From Isosphaera sp. (GTDB lineage: Bacteria; Planctomycetota; Phycisphaerae; Phycisphaerales; UBA1924), in the NCBI GenBank assembly GCA_013822085.1, contig PNJV01000020.1, forward strand, positions 1 through 39,852: DNA of 39,852 bases. Direction: 5' to 3'. Under the pieces are notes generated by a model that made no database searches, was not told the origin of the DNA, and was given only the letters and a program-made list of their open reading frames with translations. Every line of letters begins with the position of its first letter. The first letter of the stretch is position 1. Shown here in pieces: positions 1 through 7,616 of this stretch. The translations under genes and the position numbers were made by a program.

Positions 1-28
1 GCGGCGCTGGGCCCGGCGCAAGCGCGGC

Positions 29-34
29 TACGCT
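29..34 (+). promoter_or_regulatory. Predicted -10 element for leaderless proS
   Basis: TACGCT, of the form TANNNT, ends exactly 6 bases before the ATG at 41, which would place transcription start at or next to the start codon. No -35 box is recognisable, and the window begins only 28 bases upstream. The same spacing recurs before ispH, rlmN, doxX and others in this window, which is the main support. Confidence 0.5.
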
Positions 35-40
35 CGGCCG

Positions 41-1960
41 ATGAGCACCGAGCACACACACGCGAGCGCACCAGCGGCGGGCACGCCCGGGGCCGGCGCG
101 CCGGCCCACAGCCACAGCGAGCCGCACGCCCAGAGCCCCCTGAGGGTGCGCGGGATGGTCAGCCGGTGGACGCGGACGCTGATCCCGACGCTGCGCGAGG
201 CGCCCGCGGAGGCCGAGAGCCCGTCGCACGTGCTCCTGCTGCGCGCCGGGTACATCCGCAAGCTCGGGGCTGGCATCTACGACTACCTGCCGCTGGGCTA
301 TCGGGTGCTGAGCAAGGTCGCCCAGATCGTGCGCCAGGAGATGAACGCGGCGGGCGCGGCCGAGCTGAGCCTGCCGGTGCTCCTGCCCATCGAGCTCTAC
401 AGCGGCACGCGCCGCGACGCCGACTACGGGGACCTGCTCTTCAAGGTCACCGACCGCAAGGGGGCCGTGGCGGCGCTGGGCCCCACGCACGAGGAGCCGA
501 TCACCGAGGCGCTCAAGGGCTGCGTGAGCTCGTACAAGCAGCTGCCCCTGAACGTGTACCAGATCCAGACCAAGTTCCGCGACGAGGCCCGGCCGCGGTC
601 CGGGCTCCTGCGCGGGCGCGAGTTCCTGATGAAGGACGCGTACTCGTTCCACACCAGCGTGGACGGCCCCGGCGGCCTGAGCGAGACCTACGACCGGATG
701 TACGCCGCGTACGTGAGCGTGTTCCGGCGGTGCGGGCTGCGCTTCACGGCGGTGGAGGCCGAGAGCGGGCCGATCGGCGGCTCGGCGTCGCACGAGTTCA
801 TGGTCGACGCCGAGTCCGGCGAGGACACGGTGCTCAAGTGCGCCGCTTCCGGGTACGCGGCCAACGTGGAAAAGTGCGAGATCGGCGCGCGGCAGCGCGG
901 GTCGCTTGGGCTCGCGGCGGGAGCGCAGCCGCTGGCCGAGGTGCACACGCCGGCCATGCCCGGCATCGAGGCGGTGGCGGCCCACCTCAAGACCGCGCCC
1001 CAGCGGATGCTCAAGACGATCGTCTTTGCCGTGCTGGGGCGCGCCGGCGAGCCGGCGCCCGCGCACCGGTGGGTGGCGGCGACGGTGCGCGGCGACCACG
1101 AGGTCAACGAGGGGAAGGTCAGGTCGCTCTCGGGCTACGCGGTGGCGCTGGCCGACGAGCGCGCGGCACGCGCGGCCGGGTTCGCCATCGGGTACGTCTC
1201 GCCCAGGGTGGTCGGCGCGGTGCCCGGCACGCTGGTGCTCATCGACGAGGACGCCAGCGCCGACGGGCCGTGGGTGAGCGGGGCCGACAAGGCCGATCAC
1301 CACGTGACGGGGTTCGACTGGCGCCGCGAGATCGGCGGTGCGCTGGACGACCCGGGCCGGGTGCGTGTCGGCGACGTTCGCAACGCCATGGCCGGGGACC
1401 CCTCGCCGCGGGCGGCCGGGTCGCGGCTGGAGACGGGGCGCGGCATCGAGGTCGGGCACATCTTCAAGCTGGGGACCAAGTACTCGGAGGCCATGGGCTT
1501 CCGGGTGCTCGACGAGAAGCAGCAGCAGCGCCCGGTGATCATGGGGTGCTACGGGATCGGCGTGTCGCGCACGATGGCGGCGTGCGTGGAGATGAGCCAC
1601 GACGCGGCGGGGATCGTCTGGCCGATGCCGCTGGCGCCGTACCACGTGCTGATCGTGCCGATGAAGGCCGAGGACCCGCAGCAGGCGGCCCTGGCCCAGC
1701 GGCTGTCCGCCGAGCTGGCCTCCGGCGGGGTGGACGTGCTCATCGACGACCGGGACGAGCGCCCCGGGGTCAAGTTCAAGGACGCCGACCTGATCGGGGT
1801 GCCGGTGCGCCTGACGCTGGGCGACAAGGCGCTGGCCGCGGGGAGCGTCGAGTTCAAGCTGCGCACCGACGCGGGCAAGGGCGAGCTGGTGCCGATCGCT
1901 CAGGCGGCCGAGCGCACGCTGGCGGCGGTGACGGCCGGGCTCGGGGGCGCGCCGGCCTGA
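41..1960 (+). CDS. proS: Prolyl-tRNA synthetase (bacterial type, with editing domain)
   Basis: Class II aminoacyl-tRNA synthetase that charges tRNA-Pro with proline in the cytoplasm. With the start at 41 it has 639 residues. Motif 1 lies around residues 67-115, motif 2 around 179-204 (FRDE, then RGREFLMKDAYSFH), and motif 3 around 502-512 (GCYGIGVSR). Between motifs 2 and 3, about residues 270-445, is the YbaK-like insertion domain that in bacterial ProRS deacylates Ala-tRNA-Pro; Lys359 in NEGK matches its key lysine. Family members usually start near residue 39 here (ATG at 155, MVSRWTRT), so the first 38 residues, rich in His, Ala and Pro, are an extension. I kept ATG 41 because a TANNNT hexamer sits 6 bases before it; ATG 155 with GAGGG upstream is the alternative. 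It converges on the ribB-type gene, 20 bases away. Confidence 0.96.
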   Translation: MSTEHTHASAPAAGTPGAGAPAHSHSEPHAQSPLRVRGMVSRWTRTLIPTLREAPAEAESPSHVLLLRAGYIRKLGAGIYDYLPLGYRVLSKVAQIVRQEMNAAGAAELSLPVLLPIELYSGTRRDADYGDLLFKVTDRKGAVAALGPTHEEPITEALKGCVSSYKQLPLNVYQIQTKFRDEARPRSGLLRGREFLMKDAYSFHTSVDGPGGLSETYDRMYAAYVSVFRRCGLRFTAVEAESGPIGGSASHEFMVDAESGEDTVLKCAASGYAANVEKCEIGARQRGSLGLAAGAQPLAEVHTPAMPGIEAVAAHLKTAPQRMLKTIVFAVLGRAGEPAPAHRWVAATVRGDHEVNEGKVRSLSGYAVALADERAARAAGFAIGYVSPRVVGAVPGTLVLIDEDASADGPWVSGADKADHHVTGFDWRREIGGALDDPGRVRVGDVRNAMAGDPSPRAAGSRLETGRGIEVGHIFKLGTKYSEAMGFRVLDEKQQQRPVIMGCYGIGVSRTMAACVEMSHDAAGIVWPMPLAPYHVLIVPMKAEDPQQAALAQRLSAELASGGVDVLIDDRDERPGVKFKDADLIGVPVRLTLGDKALAAGSVEFKLRTDAGKGELVPIAQAAERTLAAVTAGLGGAPA

Positions 1961-1980
1961 GGGCGGGCCGCCGCGGCTTG

Positions 1981-3237
1981 CTAGAGGTGCACGCGCTCGA
2001 CGATGTGCAGGCCGAAGGCCTCCAGACCGGGGCGGTCGGTGTCGGAGCCCGAGATCAGCCGGATCTTGGACAGCCCCAGCGAGCGGAGGATCTGGCAGCC
2101 GACGCCGAAGTCGCGCATGGCGCGCGGCGAGTGCTCGGCTGGCAGGGCCAGCGGCTGGTGTGCGGCCGGGTAGAGCGCGTGCAGGTCGGGGGTGTCGTGG
2201 TCGTGGGCCAGCGGCCTGCGGACGCGCGTCAGGCGGTGCTCGAGCGAGTCGCCGTCGGGCTCGGGGCGGAGATAGACGACCACGCCCTTGCCGTGCGACT
2301 GGATCAGGCGCATGGCCGCGTGGAGGCGCTGGCCCGAGGAGACGGCCTGGCTCCCTGCGTGTGCGCCCTGCGCCCGCGGGCCGGGCGCAGCCGGGGTGCC
2401 CCAGAAGACGTCGCCCAGGACCGACCGGCGGTGCATGCGCACCAGCACGGGCTCGGGCTGATCCAGGACCGCGCCCGAGTCGTCGGGCAGCCCGACGCCG
2501 CCGAGGGAGAGGACCACGTGGGGCTGCGGGTCGACGAGGCTCTCGTACGCGAGCAGGTGGAAGGGCCCGGCGGCGGTGACGACGGGGAGGCCGGCGTGGG
2601 GCTCGAGGCGGTGGACGAGGCTCTCGCGGGCCAGGCGGTGCTGGATGACCTGGGCGACGGAGCACATCTTGAGGTTGTGCTCCTTGGCGAAGGCGGTCAG
2701 GTCGGGCAGCCGGGCCATCTCGCCGTCGTCGCGCATGATCTCGATGATCAGGGCGGCTGGGGTGAGCCCGGCGAGCCGGCAGAGGTCGATGGAGCCCTCG
2801 GTCTGGCCGGTCCTGACCAGGACGCCGCCGGCGCGCGCCCTGAGCGGGTTGACGTGGCCCGGCCTGACGAAGTCCGCCGGGGTGGTGGCCGGGTCGATGA
2901 GCATGCGCACGCACGCGGCGCGCTCGCGCGCCGAGACGCCGGTGGTCCCGCCGTGGCGCGGGTGCAGGTCGACCGAGACGGTGAAGGCCGTGCCGCGCAC
3001 GGTGGTGTTGAGCGGCGACTGGGGGTGGAGCTCGAGGCGGTCGCAGTCGTGCTCGGTCAGGGAGAGGCAGAGGTAGCCCTTGGCCTGCTTGAGCATGAAG
3101 GTGATGGCCTCGGGGGTGACGAACTGGGCGGGGAGGACCAGGTCGCCCTCGTTCTCGCGCGCCTCGTCGTCGCAGAGGATGATCATGCGGCCTGCGCGGA
3201 GCTCGGCCAGGGCTTCTTGGATGGGTGCAAAGGGCAT
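1981..3237 (-). CDS. ribB: 3,4-dihydroxy-2-butanone 4-phosphate synthase with degenerate GTP cyclohydrolase II-like domain
   Basis: The N-terminal half (residues 1-205) is RibB, which converts ribulose 5-phosphate to the four-carbon riboflavin precursor. It has DDEARENEGD (23-32), HGGTTGVSARERA (95-107), RPGHVNPL (125-132) and Glu166 in EIMRDDG. The usual GHTEA metal-binding His is Gln145 here (GQTEG). Residues 206-418 align with RibA but lack the three zinc cysteines: the region corresponding to the Cys-rich loop reads VLGDVFWGTPAAPG, and the EGRGIGL loop is HGKGVVV. Only the C-terminal part (RDFGVGCQILRSLGL, GLEAFGLHIVERV) is well kept. The second half is therefore unlikely to hydrolyse GTP. 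Similar RibB proteins with a RibA-like domain of unknown role are known as RibBX. The gene follows rdgB on the same strand after 101 bases and has its own -10-like hexamer. Confidence 0.9.
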   Translation of the reverse strand: MPFAPIQEALAELRAGRMIILCDDEARENEGDLVLPAQFVTPEAITFMLKQAKGYLCLSLTEHDCDRLELHPQSPLNTTVRGTAFTVSVDLHPRHGGTTGVSARERAACVRMLIDPATTPADFVRPGHVNPLRARAGGVLVRTGQTEGSIDLCRLAGLTPAALIIEIMRDDGEMARLPDLTAFAKEHNLKMCSVAQVIQHRLARESLVHRLEPHAGLPVVTAAGPFHLLAYESLVDPQPHVVLSLGGVGLPDDSGAVLDQPEPVLVRMHRRSVLGDVFWGTPAAPGPRAQGAHAGSQAVSSGQRLHAAMRLIQSHGKGVVVYLRPEPDGDSLEHRLTRVRRPLAHDHDTPDLHALYPAAHQPLALPAEHSPRAMRDFGVGCQILRSLGLSKIRLISGSDTDRPGLEAFGLHIVERVHL

Positions 3238-3244
3238 GCGTCAG

Positions 3245-3250
3245 AGGGTA
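3245..3250 (-). promoter_or_regulatory. Predicted -10 element for the ribB-type gene
   Basis: Reading the minus strand, TACCCT ends 7 bases before the ATG whose first base is 3237. It fits the near-leaderless TANNNT pattern seen elsewhere in the window. No -35 element is recognised. Confidence 0.4.
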
Positions 3251-3341
3251 GAGCGGCGGCGGGCGGTGCCGGCGGGCTGGGGCCCAGCGGCGGGCGGGGC
3301 CTTGCGACCAGGGTCATGCGAGCACGGCCAGGCGGGCGCTC

Positions 3342-4040
3342 TCAGGCACGGGCCGAGAGCTGGTGGGCGTTGTCGGCGAGCCAGCGCGCGACCATGGCAG
3401 CGGCGCGGGCGCGGTGCGAGAGCCGGTTCTTCTCCTGCGGCGGCAGCTGGGCGGAGGTGCGCGCGTGGTCCGGCCCGACCAGGAAGAGCGGGTCGTAGCC
3501 AAAGCCGTGCTCGCCGCGCGGGACGTGCGGGGGCACGCCGATGCGACCGGGCATCTCGCTGCGGAAGGTGGCCAGCAGCTCCGGGCCCGCCGGGCGCGGG
3601 ACGGCCAGGGCCATCACGCAGACGAAGCGGGCTGCGCGGGCCCCCGGGGGCGTGCCGGCGAGCCTGGCCAGGAGGTGGGCGTTGTTGGCCGAGTCGCGCT
3701 GGGCGCGGCTCTGGCCGGTCGGGATGCCGTCGGTGGCAAAGTGCGCGCTGATGACCCCCGGGGCGCCCCCGAGCGCGTCGACCTCCAGGCCCGAGTCGTC
3801 GGCCAGGCAGCAGAGCCCGGTGGCGGCGGCGTAGGCCAGGGCCTTGATGGTGGCGTTGGCCTCGAAGGTGTCGCCGGTCTCGGCGGGCTCGGGGGGGGTG
3901 GGGCCGAGCTGGTCGAGGGACAGGAGCAAGAGCGCGGGCGTGGCGAAGATGGCGCGGAGCTCGGCGAGCTTGTGCGGGTTGGCGGTGGCCAGCAGCAGGG
4001 CGGGCGCGCTGGCGGGGGCACGGTCCGGTGGCGGGGGCAT
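3342..4040 (-). CDS. rdgB: XTP/dITP diphosphatase (RdgB/HAM1 family)
   Basis: Cleaves non-canonical purine nucleoside triphosphates (dITP, XTP) to monophosphates and so keeps inosine and xanthosine out of DNA and RNA. The 232-residue product carries the family motifs in order: LATANPHKLAELR near the N-terminus (the T/S-x-N-x-x-K nucleotide-binding loop), ADDSGLEVDALGGAPGV with the catalytic Asp, EHGFGYDPLF, and SHRARA near the C-terminus. The ATG at 4040 (MPPPPDRAP) precedes the conserved core by about 14 residues; longer in-frame readings upstream run antisense through the divergent kinase gene and are not credible. The gene is divergent from the PfkB gene, with 75 bases between the starts. 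Confidence 0.93.
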   Translation of the reverse strand: MPPPPDRAPASAPALLLATANPHKLAELRAIFATPALLLLSLDQLGPTPPEPAETGDTFEANATIKALAYAAATGLCCLADDSGLEVDALGGAPGVISAHFATDGIPTGQSRAQRDSANNAHLLARLAGTPPGARAARFVCVMALAVPRPAGPELLATFRSEMPGRIGVPPHVPRGEHGFGYDPLFLVGPDHARTSAQLPPQEKNRLSHRARAAAMVARWLADNAHQLSARA

Positions 4041-4045
4041 GGCCG

Positions 4046-4051
4046 AGCGTA
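4046..4051 (-). promoter_or_regulatory. Predicted -10 element for rdgB
   Basis: On the minus strand TACGCT ends 5 bases before the rdgB ATG; a second reading, TATACG, ends 7 bases before it. Either gives a nearly leaderless transcript. It overlaps the divergent TATATT of the kinase gene, so the two promoters probably compete for RNA polymerase. Confidence 0.4.
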
Positions 4052-4055
4052 TATT
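4050..4055 (+). promoter_or_regulatory. Predicted -10 element for the PfkB-family kinase gene
   Basis: TATATT, matching the TATAAT consensus at five of six positions, in otherwise very GC-rich DNA. It would start transcription near 4062 and leave a leader of about 54 bases holding a GGAGAG ribosome-binding site at 4104. No clear -35 box. Confidence 0.4.
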
Positions 4056-4115
4056 CGGCCCGGGGCGCAGCGGGGGGCGGGCCAGTTGTCGGCGTGCGGA
4101 CGCGGAGAGAACCGG

Positions 4116-5300
4116 ATGACGCGAGCGCGGCAAGAGATCGCGGCCACGACGGCGGACAAGCTCATGGCCAGCGCGGGCCGCATCGCCCAGGGCCGCGCGG
4201 TGGTGGGGTTCGACGCGTTCATCGACGCGATCATCCGGGTGGTCGACCGGCGCGGCTCGATGCGCGCCGACGACTACACGCCCATCAGGACCATCGCCGC
4301 CCTGGCCGGGCGCATCGGGGAGTCGGCGGGGCTGTCGACGAACCTGGAGCTGTCGGTCGCCGAGCGGCGCTTCGGCGGCAACGGCCCGCTGATGGCCTCG
4401 GGCCTGGCCTGGCTGGGCGCGCCGGTGACGTACATCGGGGCCGTCGGACGCGAGGACGACCCCACGCAGGTGCACCCGCTGTACCGGCCGCTGGAAGAGC
4501 GCTGCGCGCGGGTGGTGGCCGTGGGCACGCCGGCGACCACCGACGCGCTGGAGTTCGACGACGGCAAGGTCATGCTGGGCAAGCCGTCGGCGCTCCAGCA
4601 CATCACCTGGGAGCACCTCAAGGAGCGGATCGGGCTCGAGGCGCTGACGGAGATGGTGCAGGAGAGCCGGCTGATCGGGATCGTCAACTGGGTGATGATG
4701 GGGGGCGTTGAGGGGATCTGGAAGGGGCTCTACCGCGAGGTTCTGCCGCGGATCAGGCCCACGCCGGAGGCCCCCAAGCGCGTGTTCATCGACCTGTGCG
4801 ACCCGGCCAAGCGCGCCGACGCGGACATCCGCGGCGCCGTCGAGCGGCTCGCCGAGCTCAACCGGCTGATCCCGGTGACGCTGGGGCTGAACCTGGCCGA
4901 GGCCCGGCGGATGAGCGCGGTGCTTGGCGTGGGCGCCTTCGAGGGGCGCGAGGACCGGCCGTCAGGGCCGGTGGTGCGCGGCGGGGCGGAATCGCTGCGC
5001 CGCGCCTGCGGGCTCGACTGCGTGGTCATCCACCCGCGGCACGGGGCGGCGGCGGCCACGGAGTCGGGGCAGTCGGGATGGATCGACGGCCCGCTGGTGA
5101 GCAGGCCGCGGATCTCGACCGGGGCGGGGGACCACTTCAACGCGGGCTTCGCCCTGGCCCAGAGCCTGGGCCTTGCCATGGAGGACTGCCTGTGCGCCGG
5201 CGTGGGCACCAGCGGGGTGTACGTGCGCGACGGCCAGTCGCCCACGCTGGGCAGGCTGGTGGACTTCCTCAGGCGGCTGCCCGAGCCGGAGTCCGCCTGA
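4116..5300 (+). CDS. PfkB-family carbohydrate kinase
   Basis: A 394-residue sugar or nucleoside kinase of the ribokinase/PfkB superfamily, acting in the cytoplasm with ATP. The signature near the C-terminus, STGAGDHFNAGFA, contains the catalytic Asp (residue 339) and the anion hole GAGD. The N-terminal strand VVGFDAFIDAIIRVVD and the glycine-rich GGNGPLMASGLAWLG (about residue 88 on) match the substrate-binding half. The substrate cannot be told from sequence. The start ATG is preceded by GGAGAG with 6 bases spacing; the longer reading frame upstream lies antisense to rdgB. Slightly longer than ordinary PfkB kinases (about 300-330 residues), the extra length being in the middle (about 170-240). 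It converges on rho. Confidence 0.88.
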   Translation: MTRARQEIAATTADKLMASAGRIAQGRAVVGFDAFIDAIIRVVDRRGSMRADDYTPIRTIAALAGRIGESAGLSTNLELSVAERRFGGNGPLMASGLAWLGAPVTYIGAVGREDDPTQVHPLYRPLEERCARVVAVGTPATTDALEFDDGKVMLGKPSALQHITWEHLKERIGLEALTEMVQESRLIGIVNWVMMGGVEGIWKGLYREVLPRIRPTPEAPKRVFIDLCDPAKRADADIRGAVERLAELNRLIPVTLGLNLAEARRMSAVLGVGAFEGREDRPSGPVVRGGAESLRRACGLDCVVIHPRHGAAAATESGQSGWIDGPLVSRPRISTGAGDHFNAGFALAQSLGLAMEDCLCAGVGTSGVYVRDGQSPTLGRLVDFLRRLPEPESA

Positions 5301-5313
5301 CCGGGCGCTCTCC

Positions 5314-5339
5314 GGGGCGCACAGGCGGGGCGCACAGGC
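5314..5339. repeat. Short tandem repeat, 13 bases x 2
   Basis: GGGGCGCACAGGC occurs twice head to tail, followed by a G-rich stretch, in the gap between the convergent kinase and rho genes. No terminator hairpin with a T-run is visible here. Confidence 0.6.
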
Positions 5340-5394
5340 GGGGCGGCGGCGGGGCGGTGGAGGCCGGGGCGGTGGGGGTTGGATCTGGCGGCGC

Positions 5395-7341
5395 TTAGCC
5401 CATGGCCATGGACATGAGGAACTCGGCGTTGGTCTTCTGCTTGGATAGCCGGCCCTTGAGCAGCTCCATGGCCTCGACGACGTTCATGTCCGAGAGCACC
5501 TTGCGCAGGCGGTAGACCAGCTCGAGCTCCTTGCGGTCCATCAGCAGCTCCTCGCGGCGGGTGCCCGAGGCCGAGACGTCGATGGCCGGGTAGACGCGCT
5601 TCTCGACGAGCTTGCGGTCCAGGTGGAGCTCGGAGTTGCCCGTGCCCTTGAACTCCTCGAAGATGACCTCGTCCATCTTGGATCCGGTCTCGACCAGGGC
5701 GGTGCCGATGATCGTCAGCGAGCCGCCGTTCTCGATGGCGCGGGCGGCGCCGAAGAACTTCTTGGGGCGGATGAGCGCGCCGGCGTCGATGCCGCCGGAC
5801 ATGATCCGGCCCGAGTGGGGCATCTCGTTGTTGTGGGCCCGGGCCAGGCGCGTGATCGAGTCGAGCAGGATCACCGCGTCCTCGCCGGCCTCGACGAGGC
5901 GCTTGGCCTTCTCGATGACCATGTCGGCCACGGCCACGTGGCGGGCGGCGACCTCGTCGAAGGTGCTGGCCACGACCTCGACCGAGGGGTGGGTGTTGCG
6001 GCGGAAGTCGGTGACCTCCTCGGGGCGCTCGTCGACCAGGAGCACGATGATCTTGGTCTCGGGGTAGTTCTTGGCGATCGCCCGCGCGATCTTCTGGAGC
6101 AGGACGGTTTTGCCGGTGCGCGGCGGGGCGACGATCAGGGCGCGCTGGCCCTTGCCCACGGGCGTGACCAGGTCGACGATGCGGCACTCGATCTCGTCGG
6201 GCGTGGTCTCCAGGATGTAGCGCTCGTGCGGGTGGAGGGGGGTGAGGTCCTCGAAGTTGCGGCGGCGCCCGCCCTGGCCGGGGGCCTTGCCGTTGACCTG
6301 ATCGACGCGCAGGAGGGCGAAGTACCGCTCGCTCTCCTTGGGCGGCCGCACGAAGCCGCGGACGACCATGCCCTTGCGCAGGCCGTGGCGGCGGATCTGC
6401 GAGGGGGCCACGTAGATGTCGTCGGGGCCGGCCAGGTAGCTCTGCTCGGCCGAGCGGAGGAAGCCGAAGCCGTCGGGCATGATCTCCAGGGTGCCGTCGC
6501 CGAGCATGAGGCCCTGCTTGGCGGCGCGGGCCTTGAGGATGCGGAAGACCAGCTCCTGCTTGGGCGTCTCCTCGATGGCTTCGAGCCCCTCGCGCGTGCC
6601 CAGGCGGCGCAGCTCCTCGGTGTCCATGCGCTGGAGCTGGGCGATGGTCAGGGACTGCTTGAGCGTCGCCGGGTCGGTCTGGGCGACGATGCGTTCGAGC
6701 TCGGCCGCCTCGCGCTCCAGCTCCTCGTCGTTGGGCAGGCCCTCGGCGCCCATCGACCGCGGCTCGGAGGCGAAGCCCGCCGGCCCGGGGCCGTAGGACA
6801 TGCCGAAGCGCTTCTTCTTCTTCTTGTTGCGGCGCGTGTTGAAGCCGCCGTTGTTGTGATACGAGGCGTTGTAATAGCCGGCGCTGGCGGGGCCCTGTGG
6901 GGCGTCGGCGTGCCCGGGCTGGGCGGCGCTCTGGGCCTGGCTCTCGGCGCTCTGGGCGCGGGCGGCCAGGCCCGAGGGCGTGGTGATCACGGTCTTGCCG
7001 TCGGGGGAGCGTTCGATGATGGGGCGATCGATCACGGGGCGGTCAGCCGACGCAGCGGGCGGCGCCGCGGGCCGGTCTTGAGCAGGCGCTGGTCGGTCTT
7101 GAGCAGGCGCGGAGCGGTCCGGGTTTGGCGCCGGCCGTTCCTGAGCTGGCGCCGGCCGCTCCTGGGGTGGCGCGGGACGCTCGGCTGGCGCACGCTCCGG
7201 GGCGGCCTCGTGCGGCTCGGCGCGGCTGGCCTTGGGCGGCTTGGTGGACGCCTCAGCGGAGGCGGCGCGGGACGAGCGGGAGCGGCCCTCGGGCTTGGGT
7301 TCGGGCTTGGTGTCTTCGGCGTGCGATGGGCTTTTGGCCAT
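5395..7341 (-). CDS. rho: Transcription termination factor Rho with long disordered N-terminal extension
   Basis: Hexameric RNA-dependent ATPase that ends transcription at Rho-dependent sites. From the ATG at 7341 it has 648 residues. Residues 1-200 are low complexity: charged, then Pro/Ala repeats of about seven residues (PAPAQDR type, 56-95), then Tyr/Asn/Gly-rich sequence and a basic cluster [10 protein letters not shown] (170-179). The Rho core follows: helical N-terminal domain (about 222-275), cold-shock RNA-binding domain (about 278-350, with GFGFLR), P-loop VAPPRTGKT (404-412), [13 protein letters not shown]-loop region [16 protein letters not shown], and R-loop region [14 protein letters not shown]. 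All ATPase and RNA-binding motifs are intact. Extended N-termini are known in Rho of high-GC bacteria, where they add RNA binding or phase-separation behaviour. It lies 275 bases downstream of the M19 gene and has its own predicted promoter and leader. Confidence 0.96.
   Translation of the reverse strand: MAKSPSHAEDTKPEPKPEGRSRSSRAASAEASTKPPKASRAEPHEAAPERAPAERPAPPQERPAPAQERPAPNPDRSAPAQDRPAPAQDRPAAPPAASADRPVIDRPIIERSPDGKTVITTPSGLAARAQSAESQAQSAAQPGHADAPQGPASAGYYNASYHNNGGFNTRRNKKKKKRFGMSYGPGPAGFASEPRSMGAEGLPNDEELEREAAELERIVAQTDPATLKQSLTIAQLQRMDTEELRRLGTREGLEAIEETPKQELVFRILKARAAKQGLMLGDGTLEIMPDGFGFLRSAEQSYLAGPDDIYVAPSQIRRHGLRKGMVVRGFVRPPKESERYFALLRVDQVNGKAPGQGGRRRNFEDLTPLHPHERYILETTPDEIECRIVDLVTPVGKGQRALIVAPPRTGKTVLLQKIARAIAKNYPETKIIVLLVDERPEEVTDFRRNTHPSVEVVASTFDEVAARHVAVADMVIEKAKRLVEAGEDAVILLDSITRLARAHNNEMPHSGRIMSGGIDAGALIRPKKFFGAARAIENGGSLTIIGTALVETGSKMDEVIFEEFKGTGNSELHLDRKLVEKRVYPAIDVSASGTRREELLMDRKELELVYRLRKVLSDMNVVEAMELLKGRLSKQKTNAEFLMSMAMG
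7073..7177. repeat. 21-base periodic repeat inside rho
   Basis: A 17-base unit, CGGTCTTGAGCAGGCGC, occurs at 7073-7089 and again at 7094-7110, and three further diverged copies follow with a 21-base period. On the minus strand it encodes the seven-residue Pro/Ala/Gln/Arg repeats in the disordered N-terminus of Rho. Such repeats can change copy number by slippage. Confidence 0.7.
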
Positions 7342-7510
7342 GGGGTGTGTCCGGGCGCGCCGGATCGGGCGCAAGAGCGGAGAACGCTGGGAGGGGCCGC
7401 GATCGGGCGGCTGAACAGTCAGGGCGGTGTTGTGGATGTGTGTCGCCCGCCGGACGCTGTTGGTCCGGCTGCGGGCTGGCGCGGCGCTCCGAGCGTGCCG
7501 CGGATGCGTG

Positions 7511-7540
7511 ATCATACCCGCTGCATAGAACGCGGGCCAA
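7511..7540 (-). promoter_or_regulatory. Predicted rho promoter (TTGGCC, 18 bases, TATGAT)
   Basis: On the minus strand a -35-like TTGGCC (7535-7540) and a -10 TATGAT (7511-7516, five of six consensus bases) are 18 bases apart. Transcription would begin near 7504, leaving a leader of about 160 bases before the rho ATG. Rho genes are commonly autoregulated by termination in such a leader; that is family knowledge, not visible here. Confidence 0.5.
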
Positions 7541-7569
7541 GACGCACGCGCTCGTGCGGGCCAAGACGC
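7532..7569. repeat. 14-base direct repeat spanning the rho -35 region
   Basis: GCGGGCCAAGACGC is found at 7532-7545 and 7556-7569, a 24-base centre-to-centre spacing. One copy contains the predicted -35 box and the other lies just upstream of it, the arrangement expected of a regulator binding site on one face of the DNA. Confidence 0.6.
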
Positions 7570-7571
7570 GC

Positions 7572-7604
7572 GGGGGGGTGGGGGGCGGGGGATGGCCAGT
7601 GGGG
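7572..7604. repeat. G-run tract (G7, G6, G5, G4)
   Basis: Seven, six and five G separated by single bases, then a fourth run of four G at 7601, just downstream of the M19 dipeptidase gene. It has G-quadruplex potential on the plus strand, so it is C-rich in the mRNA of the flanking minus-strand genes. Confidence 0.6.
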
Positions 7605-7616
7605 AGTGTGGAGTGT

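Noticed and set aside
1961..1980. Small palindrome between proS and the ribB-type gene as a bidirectional terminator
   Set aside because: The GC-rich palindrome has no T-run on either side, and such sequences are expected by chance at this base composition.
1981..3237. Calling the gene a bifunctional RibBA
   Set aside because: The RibA half lacks the zinc cysteines and the active-site loop, so GTP cyclohydrolase activity cannot be claimed.
166..3498. Very long open frames overlapping proS and the ribB-type gene (and similar ones opposite pdhA, rho, fusA and thiC)
   Set aside because: In DNA this GC-rich, stop codons are rare in all frames. These translations are Arg/Gly/Ala/Pro-rich with no family motifs, and they run antisense or out of frame to recognisable genes.
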